Shown here piece after piece: positions 1 through 8,850 of a stretch of DNA of 64,000 nucleotides. The stretch lies in assembly GCA_012270795.1 (NCBI GenBank), contig JAAXHO010000196.1:1-64000 (forward strand), written 5' to 3'. The notes under the pieces are model-generated. The model was not told the DNA's origin, made no database searches, and was given only the letters and a program-made list of their open reading frames with translations. This stretch comes from Candidatus Poribacteria bacterium (GTDB taxonomy: Bacteria; Poribacteria; WGA-4E; WGA-3G). The position numbers were made by a program, and so were the translations under genes. How positions within the stretch are numbered: position 1 is the stretch's first letter; each line of letters starts with the position of its first letter.

Positions 1-57
1 GTTGCCACCTATGTAGCACAATCTGTATGAAGATTAACTAATTAATTCGGTATTTTT

Positions 58-177
58 CTTAGTCCCGTAGGGACGTTATGTTTATAAAAAACGTTGAATA
101 CACGCTACTTAGTCCCGTAGGGACGATATGTTTGTTACTGATCGTTGCGAATACATGTCATCCCTACGGGACTGAAG
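58..177. repeat. Short palindromic repeats, two direct and one inverted copy
   Basis: Two direct copies of a 26-base unit start at 58 and 108, exactly 50 bases apart. Each has the palindromic core GTCCC-GTA-GGGAC. An inverted copy lies at 154-177, so the copies at 108-131 and 154-177 can fold into an imperfect stem of about 24 bp. No gene overlaps them. They lie downstream of the glnE stop and resemble intergenic REP-like elements. Three copies with one inverted is not a CRISPR layout. Confidence 0.6.
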
Positions 178-267
178 AACAATGTTCATGTTTCTGGATA
201 TTAACTTTCAGTCCATCTCAATTCCAGCAAACTCTTAAAACTAAATAAACATGATTAACATGCAAAT

Positions 268-3200
268 TCAATTGACAAGAAGCTCATTAAATAGCTCACG
301 AGTTGTTTCTGTCCACTTACCGTAGTCTTGTAAGAATGCTTCCACAGTCTGTGTTTCTTCAGTGTCAGCGTATCCAAGCCTTTTTGCCAAGTGTGCTAAT
401 TCGGTCCGTTGTGTTGGCAGTGCATCTAATGCGCGGTCATGCACTATCCTCAATGCGTTTTCAACACGCCGCAAAAACCGATATGCCTCTGATAAACCAG
501 TGCGTTGTCTATCAGTAAGAACACCGCATTCTTGCAATCTGTCAATTGCAAGCAGCGTATTTGGCTCGCGGACAGTGGGCATATCTGTTCCATATTTGAG
601 CTGCAGTGTCTGCACAGCGAATTCAATATCAACAAGTCCGCCATAACCCGATTTCACATTAGCAGCCGAACGCTGCGTTCTTCCACTTCTTCTGCGTCTT
701 GATTTCGGTTTTCGTGCCGCTTGTGCCTCCTTTCGTTGCCGTGTATGCACAATTTCCGCGATCTCTTCTGATGTGATCGGTTGCTTATAACAAAATGCAT
801 GTGCAGTCTCAATAAATCGGTTACCAATGCCGTCACCATCACCTGCAACTACTCGCGCCCGTGTAAGTGCCTGACGTTCCCAGATTTCTGCAGCAGTGTC
901 ATAGTAATGCTGATACCCCTCCAACGGTAATGCAATCGCTCCCCCTGCCCCATAAGGACGTAAACGTAGATCAAGTTCATATATACTCATGCCGTGTTCA
1001 CCCCCCAGTTGCTTCACGAACTCCAACCCCAATGTTGAAAAATACTCTGAATTTGGCATGCCTTCGGATGTCTTACCATCGGCAGAATAAACATACATTA
1101 CATCCAAATCTGAACTGAAGTTGAGGTCATGTCCGCCGAATTTCCCCATCGCAATGACGGCAAAGGTAACAGGTGTTCCAGCCTCACTCAAGGGGACACC
1201 GTGCTGTTCGCGCAGTTGCGCGTCAATCTTTGGATAGAATACCTGCAATATTGCTTCTGCTAAATCGGAAAGTTCTTCGGTTGTCGTAGGCAGGTCAGCA
1301 TTGCCAATGATATTCCTTAGAGCGATCCGCCAAATTTCATCATTCTTGTAACGCCTGAGTGCCCTTTGAACATGTGCATCATCAGTATTCGTCAGAATCT
1401 GTGACACCTCCTCCAGTTTTTGTGTGAGTGTTTTAGGGTATTCAGTAAAGGTCGGAATTGTTAACAGGTCGAATAATTCTGGACTTGCAATGAGTAAATC
1501 TGCAAGGTATAGACTTGAACCGCAAACACTTGTAATTGCCTCAAGTGCCCCTTGTCTTTCCATAAACATAGTATAGTAACTACTCTGCGCACCAACTTTC
1601 GCTGCGAAAGCATCAAAATAGCGGAGTGCCATATCTGGATCTGGGGTTTTGGCTAAGTAGCTCAGCAAGCTGGGGGCAAGTTTAAAGAATGTCCTTCTGA
1701 CTGATGGAGAGAATTGCTGTCCCTCACTGCCATTGGCAAGTTGCTTGAGTAGACGATGTGCCTCACGTGTATTCTCAAAACCGTATTTTCCTAATTGCGT
1801 ATGTATCACTTCAAGGTTGTCTTGGCTGAGCAGCACAGCAATATCTAACTGACCCGGTTCTTGAACGTCCATAACTTTTTCAAATATCTCACGAACACTG
1901 GTAACATGCTTTCTGTAGTCTTTGCGGAAAGTTTCAATTGCGTTTTCACGGTACCCCAACCTTCTAACAAGGTGATATTCTTCTTCTGCCTTAACTGGTA
2001 TAGAGTATCGTTGCTGATCAGCTTCAATTTGTATACTGTTTTCAACCCGCCGCAAGAACCGATATGCATCTGTCAATAGATCGCTGTCGTTGTGATCAAG
2101 TAACCTATTTTCCTTCAAAACCGCAAGTGTCTTCAATGTATTCTGTGAATAGAGAGACTTTCGCTTGCCACCATGTATCATCTGAAGACACTGGACAGTA
2201 AACTCAATATCCCGAATAGCACCCGGACCGAGTTTGACATGCTTGTCAAGGTCTGACTTTTCGGTAACGAGTCGTTCCTCAATACGAGCCTTTGTGTTGC
2301 GAATATCAACTTTGATTTCATTGAGCGTCACACCGTCTAAGTATCGTTGGTATACAAACGGATGGATCATGCGAATGAATTCGTCCCCAAAATCTAAATC
2401 CCCTGCGACAGGCCGCGCTTTGATCAAGGCCTGGCGTTCCCACAAATCTCCCCAACCTTCATAGTAAGTCTCATAACTTTCCATAGAACGGATAATCACC
2501 CCTGCACTACTCTCCGGACGCAAACGGATGTCCACGCGAAACACATATCCATCTGCTGTCACCTCACTCATTGACCTAATAATAAATTCACATAACCTTG
2601 AATAATACTCAGAATTGTCAACCCCTTCATCGGTTTTCCCCTCATCTGAATAGACAAAAATAAGGTCAATATCTGAACTAAAGTTGAGCTCAAATCCACC
2701 GAGCTTTCCCATACCAATAATAGCAAAACGGCAAGGTGCTGTACCTTCTTCATTCATCGGGTTACCAAACTTTTGTTCCATTATTTCGTCCCTACCAATT
2801 TCATAGCAGTGCTGGAGTGATGCTTCTGCTAAATTGGCCATCTCCAACGTAGTGGTCTCAACATCAGTGGCATGAAGTAGGTCGCGCAAGGCTATACGGA
2901 GACTCTCACGACGCTTATACTGACGTATGATGCGAAGTTTTTGATCAATATCTCTATATCTGCCAAGTGACCTACTGAGTTCGTGATACATGATGTCACG
3001 GGTTTTCGTAACACCCATCACATGTGCATCAATTATGTCGTAAAAATAGATAGGATTGCGAATTAATATGTCTGATAGGTATGTTGATGCGCCAAAACAC
3101 TTTATCACCGTTGGCATCAGAAACGGTGCATCGCGCAACAGATGATAGAGGCATTTACGATTGAAGATGCTAACTGCAAAGCGAGAAAAGTTATTTAATG

Positions 3201-3417
3201 CTGCATTAGGGTTAGGCGCGTCAAGACAGGTTTCTAAAAAATGAACGACAATTTCCGAAAAACATAATTGTATCTCTATATCATCGGTAAGAAGTTCTTG
3301 TAGTCCTCGCAAAATCGATTCGGTATCAACATATATACCACTATCGATCGTACTGTACAATAACCGATGAATTTCTTCTCTCTGTTGTTGAAGGAGTGGT
3401 AAGTCAACGATATTCAT
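268..3417 (-). CDS. glnE: Glutamine synthetase adenylyltransferase/deadenylase GlnE
   Basis: GlnE adenylylates and deadenylylates glutamine synthetase in response to PII, coupling GS activity to nitrogen status in the cytoplasm. The product is about 1049 residues, slightly above the usual 940-1000. Both nucleotidyltransferase domains are present. The N-terminal one has GMGKLGGFELNFSSDIDLIF near residues 236-255, and the C-terminal one has AMGKFGGHDLNFSSDLDV near 756-775. Each keeps the GG...SDxD catalytic pattern, so both activities are probably retained. A short, very basic Arg/Lys insertion lies around residue 900. The likely start is ATG at 3417, one codon after an in-frame TTG. No Shine-Dalgarno is visible, because an IS605-like remnant occupies the upstream region. 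A glnD-type gene at 44 kb would supply the matching PII uridylyltransferase. Confidence 0.93.
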   Translation of the reverse strand: MNIVDLPLLQQQREEIHRLLYSTIDSGIYVDTESILRGLQELLTDDIEIQLCFSEIVVHFLETCLDAPNPNAALNNFSRFAVSIFNRKCLYHLLRDAPFLMPTVIKCFGASTYLSDILIRNPIYFYDIIDAHVMGVTKTRDIMYHELSRSLGRYRDIDQKLRIIRQYKRRESLRIALRDLLHATDVETTTLEMANLAEASLQHCYEIGRDEIMEQKFGNPMNEEGTAPCRFAIIGMGKLGGFELNFSSDIDLIFVYSDEGKTDEGVDNSEYYSRLCEFIIRSMSEVTADGYVFRVDIRLRPESSAGVIIRSMESYETYYEGWGDLWERQALIKARPVAGDLDFGDEFIRMIHPFVYQRYLDGVTLNEIKVDIRNTKARIEERLVTEKSDLDKHVKLGPGAIRDIEFTVQCLQMIHGGKRKSLYSQNTLKTLAVLKENRLLDHNDSDLLTDAYRFLRRVENSIQIEADQQRYSIPVKAEEEYHLVRRLGYRENAIETFRKDYRKHVTSVREIFEKVMDVQEPGQLDIAVLLSQDNLEVIHTQLGKYGFENTREAHRLLKQLANGSEGQQFSPSVRRTFFKLAPSLLSYLAKTPDPDMALRYFDAFAAKVGAQSSYYTMFMERQGALEAITSVCGSSLYLADLLIASPELFDLLTIPTFTEYPKTLTQKLEEVSQILTNTDDAHVQRALRRYKNDEIWRIALRNIIGNADLPTTTEELSDLAEAILQVFYPKIDAQLREQHGVPLSEAGTPVTFAVIAMGKFGGHDLNFSSDLDVMYVYSADGKTSEGMPNSEYFSTLGLEFVKQLGGEHGMSIYELDLRLRPYGAGGAIALPLEGYQHYYDTAAEIWERQALTRARVVAGDGDGIGNRFIETAHAFCYKQPITSEEIAEIVHTRQRKEAQAARKPKSRRRRSGRTQRSAANVKSGYGGLVDIEFAVQTLQLKYGTDMPTVREPNTLLAIDRLQECGVLTDRQRTGLSEAYRFLRRVENALRIVHDRALDALPTQRTELAHLAKRLGYADTEETQTVEAFLQDYGKWTETTRELFNELLVN

Positions 3418-3426
3418 CAATGTTTC

Positions 3427-3599
3427 AGGCAGGAGACCCCACTGCTCTGGGACGGGGAGGAATGCCTGCTCCTATTTTATATTGAAAGTTTAGTTAACAT
3501 CTTAAAATCAACTTGTTTCACCCCTGTAGTCAAAGGTTTAACCCGTGGAGTGACCACTTAGCAGGCAGTTCTCACAAGTCCCGATGTTTTAGCACGGGG
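3427..3599 (+). mobile_element. IS200/IS605-like remnant (right end/omega-RNA-like, no tnpB)
   Basis: The non-coding interval between glnE and the next gene is structured. It begins with an imperfect stem (GGCAGG...CCCC near 3428-3440 against GGGG...CCTGC near 3454-3469). It ends with AAGTCCCGATGTTTTAGCAC at 3576-3595 followed by GGGG, a hairpin of the kind that closes IS605-type right ends and TnpB guide-RNA scaffolds. No transposase or TnpB ORF is present. The element abuts the stop codon of the dioxygenase at 3600 and the start of glnE. The assignment rests on pattern recognition of the terminal hairpin and is tentative. Confidence 0.4.
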
Positions 3600-4457
3600 T
3601 TATTGACCTTCAGGAACGGGTAATACATCACGTTCAACTTCATGCACCTTATTAGGATAAGTTTTACCGCGAATCCACATAATAGGTTGTCCCCTATACG
3701 AACCGTTGTGATTTGCCCATTCTGCCTGTGCACTCAGATAATGCGAAACATAACTACGTCTGAACCGCAGACTGTGGTTGTCTGTGCTTTTGTGTAAAAG
3801 ATGGCTGTGAAACCAGACGACGGCACCGGGCGGCACTTCTACCGCGACACCGTCTTCGTCGCGTGCACCACGTGCCAACTTAAACTCTCGCTGTTGTGAA
3901 CCTTCAAGATCGTCATGTTCATGAATATCGTGTTTATGACTACCGGGGATAACATACAAACACCCGTTTTCTCGGTCTGCAGGGTCAATAGCTGTCCATG
4001 TCCCGATGGTTGTTTCTGTGTTAAACCTATTTCGAAAATAGAATTTGTCTTGATGCCAAGGAAAACCGAGACCTATTTTGGGGGCTTTCCAGATAAACAG
4101 ATTATTGATGCCGAGTATATCTGGTCCCATCAGATCAACGATTGGGTCGGTTAAACGCGGGTCACGCACACGGGCAAGGAATTCCGGGCAAAAACAACTC
4201 GGATGATGTATCTTGTGCATCGCATAGATGCCCTGTTCCTCTATCTTTCCATCCCTCACAAGTGCGTTCTGATCAATGTGTGCGGAAGGAAATGGACGTT
4301 TGCCGTCAACAATATCTTCTGCGACTTGACGAAGTGTGTCATTTTCTTCAGTGGTGAATACATCTAAACGGACGAGATAACCGTTTTCGCGCCAAAAGGA
4401 AAGTTCTTCTGCGCCCAAGCGAAAATGCCGTTCTTCAGGTGTTGATGGTGTGTTCAT
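3600..4457 (-). CDS. Phytanoyl-CoA dioxygenase (PhyH) family protein
   Basis: This is a probable Fe(II)/2-oxoglutarate-dependent dioxygenase; the substrate cannot be inferred. From the start chosen here (ATG at 4457) it is 285 residues. The iron-binding triad is visible as H135-Q-D137 in FPWHQDKF and a distal H222 in HLLHKS. Arginines follow at 231-234 (RFRR), suitable for binding the 2-oxoglutarate carboxylate. PGSH at 171-174 is typical of the family. AGGAGA lies 4 bases before this ATG. The longer reading from 4487 adds ten residues but has no ribosome site. Two more PhyH genes occur at 41.6-43.2 kb, so the family is expanded, but this copy stands alone. Confidence 0.88.
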   Translation of the reverse strand: MNTPSTPEERHFRLGAEELSFWRENGYLVRLDVFTTEENDTLRQVAEDIVDGKRPFPSAHIDQNALVRDGKIEEQGIYAMHKIHHPSCFCPEFLARVRDPRLTDPIVDLMGPDILGINNLFIWKAPKIGLGFPWHQDKFYFRNRFNTETTIGTWTAIDPADRENGCLYVIPGSHKHDIHEHDDLEGSQQREFKLARGARDEDGVAVEVPPGAVVWFHSHLLHKSTDNHSLRFRRSYVSHYLSAQAEWANHNGSYRGQPIMWIRGKTYPNKVHEVERDVLPVPEGQ

Positions 4458-4549
4458 TATATCTCCTATTCTATTTTTTTTCATCATCGTGAAAATCTTT
4501 GAGTATTTTGTTCAAATCAATTGTAAAAACAGGAACATTTTTGATGATA

Positions 4550-5698
4550 TTAACTCCGACTGGCAAGTTTATTGGCAAAAATACTGATTAGGCCTCCGAG
4601 CATAATATATCCGAACATAACTTCAAGTGTGACAAGGATGCGCGCGGAGTTATTGTCTGCAACCACATCCCCGAATCCTAATGTCGTAAAGGTAACGATG
4701 CTAAAGTAGAAGGATTTCCAAAATGTTAATGGTTCATCAACTTGGTCGCCAGTTGCTTGGTGAAATTGAGGCATCGCTTCCTGCAGCCAATCTGGAAACC
4801 ACGTCGGTGCTTGCATATACACAAGTGAAAACGAAAGGGCAATCAGCAGTGACCAGAGTGCCCAAAGTGTGAGACTGCGCCCGTAATCTGAGCTCCATCG
4901 CCAAACCAACCCCCAAAACGGATGCTTTTCTTTGAAAGCGCGTATGAACTGCTGATCCGCCACGTAACGCTTGAAAAATGGATTCAATACCCCATTGATA
5001 TCTTCACTATCCAAATAAAATTCTGTTGGTTGTTCTGGCTGATGGGTAAACTTGTTTCGCACCAATTGCCATATCGTGTCTGAATTATAACTTACGTTTT
5101 GATAGGATGCCGTAACAGCAAACCGTGCCGAAGTGAAATCAATTTTTCCGAGAAATTTTGAATGATTAAATACTGTGGTTTCAAAGAAGCGTGCCTGCAT
5201 ACAGTCTAACTCTTTGTTGAAAAATGCACTACTGAAATGTCCTGCGTCTTGGAATATAGCATTTCTGAAAACAGCGTTTTCTTGGAATTGTACCTCATTG
5301 AAATCGGCAACCTGTTTGAAACTGGTTTGCCGAAAGCATGCTTGCCCATAAAAGGTTGTTCCGCGAAAGAGAGCAGGCCCTTCAAATTTCGATTCTCCAA
5401 AGTCACAAGAATTTTGGAACACAGTCCCACGGAAGTGAACAGTATCTTGGAAAACGCAATTTCCAAAAAATACCTCTTTTTGAAAATCGTTTTTTTCGAA
5501 TTTGACACTGTTTTTAAACGTGCACCCTATGCAAACAATTTCTTTATCTACCACAGATTGTTCACTGGATTCGGTTGAAAAAAAAATTGCTCCTTCAATA
5601 ATGCAATTTGTCAAAAACACGCTTTCATAATCCGCTTGCAAAATTGAGAGGAATGTATCCGCATCAAGTGTCTGTTCGGTACCATGGTAAACTTGCAT
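4550..5698 (-). CDS. Pentapeptide-repeat protein fused to a K+-channel pore domain
   Basis: The first ~190 residues contain a long run of pentapeptide repeats with Phe in nearly every fifth position (for example FRGTTFYGQACFRQTSF), expected to form a right-handed quadrilateral beta-helix. A hydrophilic linker follows. The C-terminal ~115 residues hold two hydrophobic segments around a pore loop, TTLGFGDV, which matches the selectivity filter of two-TM potassium channels (TVGYGD class, with F for Y). The likely product is an inner-membrane ion channel with a cytoplasmic or periplasmic beta-helix sensor; topology and ligand are unknown. GGAG lies 5 bases before the ATG at 5698. It is not clearly in an operon, with about 100 bases to each neighbour. 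Confidence 0.85.
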   Translation of the reverse strand: MQVYHGTEQTLDADTFLSILQADYESVFLTNCIIEGAIFFSTESSEQSVVDKEIVCIGCTFKNSVKFEKNDFQKEVFFGNCVFQDTVHFRGTVFQNSCDFGESKFEGPALFRGTTFYGQACFRQTSFKQVADFNEVQFQENAVFRNAIFQDAGHFSSAFFNKELDCMQARFFETTVFNHSKFLGKIDFTSARFAVTASYQNVSYNSDTIWQLVRNKFTHQPEQPTEFYLDSEDINGVLNPFFKRYVADQQFIRAFKEKHPFWGLVWRWSSDYGRSLTLWALWSLLIALSFSLVYMQAPTWFPDWLQEAMPQFHQATGDQVDEPLTFWKSFYFSIVTFTTLGFGDVVADNNSARILVTLEVMFGYIMLGGLISIFANKLASRS

Positions 5699-5804
5699 TT
5701 TAGCTCCAACTGTAGATACAAAAGTTTTTGTTTAGACAGATATTCAGTAGTTCAACTTTGAAGATGACACACTTACAGCGCGCGTCCATCAGCGAATGTT
5801 TAGG

Positions 5805-7279
5805 TTATGCCAAGATCTCACTAACAACCCTTGCTTTTTCCTCTACCCCTGTTAAGCGATGGTCAAGTCCTTGGAACTTATAGGTCAACCGTTCGTGGTC
5901 AATACCGAGTTGATTGAGTATCGTGGCGTTCAGGTCTCTGACAGAGACGGGGTCTTTGACGATATTGTAACTGAAGTCATCTGTTTCGCCGTGGACGATT
6001 CCGCTTTTGATACCAGCACCAGCCATCCACATCGTGAAACACTTCGGGTGATGGTCGCGCCCATAGTTGTCTTTTTTGAGTGCGCCTTGGCAGTAAACAG
6101 TGCGTCCGAATTCGCCCCCCCAGACAACAAGGGTGTCGTCAAGCATGCCGCGTTGCTTTAGGTCTTGGACGAGTGCAGTTGCAGGTTGGTCAATGTCACG
6201 GCATTGGTTGCGGATGTCATTCGGTAAGTTGCCGTGCTGGTCCCAACCGCGATGGAAGATTTGCACGAGACGGACATCACGTTCCATCATCCGCCGCGCA
6301 AGGATACAGCAGTGTGCAAATGTGCCGGGTTTGTTGACATCGGGCCCATACATCTCCTTGATTTTGTCCGGTTCCTGGTTCAAATCCGTAAGTTCAGGGA
6401 CAGAGGATTGCATCCTGAACGCCATCTCATATTGTGAAATACGGGCATGCGTTTCTGGATCGCCGACTTCCTCATAGAGTTCTTCGTTGAGTTTGACCAG
6501 AGAGTCAAGCATGCGTTTGCGTGTTTTTTCGCTCATACCTTTCGGATTTGACAGAAACAGCACGGGATCACCTTGACTACGAAGCAGCACACCTTGATGC
6601 TCGGAGGGTAAGAACCCGGCACCCCAGAGGCGGTTATAGAGTGCTTGTGCGGACTTTCTGCCTGTCCACGTTGCATTCATGACAATAAAAGATGGGAGAT
6701 TTTTGTTTTCTGTGCCTAACCCGTAACTCAACCACGCGCCGAGGCTCGGTTTACCGGGTGTTTCATCACCGGTACAAACAAAGGTGATAGCCGGGTCGTG
6801 GTTAATTGCATCGGTGTGTAATGATTTTACAATTGCTATGTCTTTAACCATAGTTGCGGTGTGCGGTAGCAACTCGCTAAGCCATACACCCTCACTACCG
6901 TTGTCGTGCTGTTTGAACTCAAAGATAGAGGGTGCTATTGGAAAACGTTTTTGTCCGGAGGTCATCGTTGTGAGACGTTGTCCCATCCGCACCGTTTCTG
7001 GTAGGTCTTTATCAAACCATTCACCCATCTGTGGTTTATAGTCGAACATGTCCATCTGTGATGGTGCCCCAGACATAAATAGATAGATGGCGCGTTTTGC
7101 TTTCGGTGCAAAGTGCGGCAACCCAGGCAACCCGCCTGTCTGTGGCACTGCTTGCTGTTCAAGGGCATTTGCTATGCTATTTGGCAGCAGTGAGGTAAGA
7201 GCTGCGCCGCCAAGTCCCATGGCACATTTGCCAAAGAATTGGCGACGTGTTGTTTCAGATATTCTTTAATCGGGTCCAT
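5805..7279 (-). CDS. DUF1501 protein, copy 1, with a frameshifted Tat signal
   Basis: DUF1501 (COG4102) proteins are exported, alkaline-phosphatase/sulfatase-like proteins common in Planctomycetes and Poribacteria; their substrate is not established. The sequence is nearly identical along its length to the copy at 8851-10329. That copy starts [19 protein letters not shown] with a twin-arginine signal. Here the matching ATG (7279) and its Shine-Dalgarno (AAAGGAGAT) are intact, but about four bases are missing near 7251, just before the RR codons. Translation from 7279 therefore leaves the frame. The remaining 471 codons (from Met at 7220 to 5805) are open but lack the signal peptide, and no in-frame start restores it. 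Either this copy is non-exported or decaying, or the gap is a sequencing error. Confidence 0.85.
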
Positions 7280-7323
7280 TGTTTATCTCCTTTCGCGATG
7301 CTTGTTTAAGTCATCGGTGCGTT

Positions 7324-8748
7324 TTACTTAATAGCAGGTGGTAGTGAGATATCCAATCCCAAATCAGGAATCTGTTTTAGTAATTTTTGGAGTGGTTCCA
7401 TATCCTGAATTGGATTGTCTCCAATAAATAAACGCCTTAAGCTTGTAAAGTTTTCAACAATACTGATATCGCTAATTTGGTTTCGTTCAAGGTATAAGAA
7501 ATGGATTTTTGTTGCCTCAGCAATCGGTGAAATATCGTGGATTTGATTACCCTCAAAGTTTACTTCTTTCAAATCTGTCAATTCAGCAAGGGGTGCGATA
7601 TCGCTAATCTGATTTATGTGGAGGTATAACCTTGTCAACTGCACTAAATCAACTAGCGGCTCTATGCTGCTAATCTGATTTTCCGAGAGGTCTAACCGTG
7701 CTAACTTTGCCAAACTCGCAAGTGGTTCTATATTGCTTATTCGGTTTTTGTGTAGATGCAACGATGTTAACTGTGTAAACTTGGCAACTGGGTTTATATC
7801 ATTGATTTGATTTCCCCCTAACCCCATATATTTCAATTGTGTTAACCCCGTCAACGGTGTAATGTCGTTGATTTGATTCCTACCAAGAAAGAGTCCTGTT
7901 ATCTGCTTCAAGTTAGCGAGTGGTTCTATATTCGTGATCTGATTTCCATTAAGCGATAAACTTGTCAACTGTGTCATGCCTGAGAGTGGTGTAATATCAG
8001 TGATTGGATTATAGTCAAGCTCCAATTCTGTTAAATTTGGCAATTCCGTGAGTGGTTCTATATTACTGATCTGATTTCTCCAGAGCCGTAACTTCGTTAA
8101 CTGCGTCAATTCCGTGAGTGGTTCTAAATCTGCGATCTGATTTTCCCGAAGTTCTAAATACGTTAGGGACGTTAATTCTGAAATAGGTTTAAAATCACGG
8201 ATAGGATTTTTGCTAAGCGACAGTACTTGTAACTGTGTCAAACCAATGAGAGGTCTAATATCACTGACTTGACAACCGCCAAGGCCTAAACGGATAGGAT
8301 TTTTGCTAAGCGACAGTACTTGTAACTGTGTCAAACCAATGAGAGGTCTAATATCACTGACTTGACAACCGCCAAGGCCTAAATGGGTTAACTTCCTCAA
8401 ATTAGCAATCGGTCTTATGTCGCTAATCGGGTTGTTAGAAAGTGATAACGTAGTGAGTTGTGTCAAATTAGCAATTGGACTGAGAGTGCTGATTTTATTA
8501 TCAGAGACTTTTAAGACCTTTAATTTTGTCGCTTTTTCCAGTCCCGTTAAGTCTATTATGTTGTATTGGTAAGTAGTAAGTTCCTCTAATTCTTTCAACT
8601 TCTTTTCTGGAATCGGATCACTTGGATCTAAGTTGAGAGCTTCACGCACGACAGCGGCTAAGTTCGGATCTGGTATAGTTACATTTTGCTTAGATGAACA
8701 ACTGAGGGAAATTATCGGTATTGCAAATAACGCACAAAGATGTCTCAT
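7324..8748 (-). CDS. Leucine-rich-repeat protein, probable exported or lipoprotein
   Basis: A hydrophobic N-terminus ending in SLSC suggests export, perhaps as a lipoprotein, although the lipobox is not canonical. After a short cap (residues ~20-65) come about 18 internalin-type LRRs of 22 residues with consensus LxxLxxLxLxxNxIxDIxPL. The protein probably presents a curved binding surface outside the cell. No catalytic domain is seen. Within the array 31 residues are exactly duplicated in tandem, which breaks the 22-residue register. AGGAAG lies 8 bases upstream of the ATG at 8748. The gene sits between two DUF1501 paralogues in the same orientation. Confidence 0.85.
   Translation of the reverse strand: MRHLCALFAIPIISLSCSSKQNVTIPDPNLAAVVREALNLDPSDPIPEKKLKELEELTTYQYNIIDLTGLEKATKLKVLKVSDNKISTLSPIANLTQLTTLSLSNNPISDIRPIANLRKLTHLGLGGCQVSDIRPLIGLTQLQVLSLSKNPIRLGLGGCQVSDIRPLIGLTQLQVLSLSKNPIRDFKPISELTSLTYLELRENQIADLEPLTELTQLTKLRLWRNQISNIEPLTELPNLTELELDYNPITDITPLSGMTQLTSLSLNGNQITNIEPLANLKQITGLFLGRNQINDITPLTGLTQLKYMGLGGNQINDINPVAKFTQLTSLHLHKNRISNIEPLASLAKLARLDLSENQISSIEPLVDLVQLTRLYLHINQISDIAPLAELTDLKEVNFEGNQIHDISPIAEATKIHFLYLERNQISDISIVENFTSLRRLFIGDNPIQDMEPLQKLLKQIPDLGLDISLPPAIK
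8198..8383. repeat. Exact 93-bp tandem duplication inside the LRR gene
   Basis: Positions 8198-8290 and 8291-8383 are identical by eye and directly adjacent. The unit is 93 bases (31 codons), so the frame is kept. It is not a multiple of the 66-base LRR unit, so it inserts an extra one-and-a-half repeats. Absence of any difference between the copies suggests a very recent event. Confidence 0.9.
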
Positions 8749-8850
8749 AAAGTGTTCTTCCTCTGTATATGTTTTGAGTCATACCTATCATAACTGAGGA
8801 CATTGCTGACAGGCGGTCTTATGAACGTTCCTGTCAGCAAATTTTTAAGG

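Noticed and set aside
58-177. CRISPR array
   Set aside because: Only three copies, one of them inverted, with palindromic cores and no cas genes; this fits REP-like repeats.
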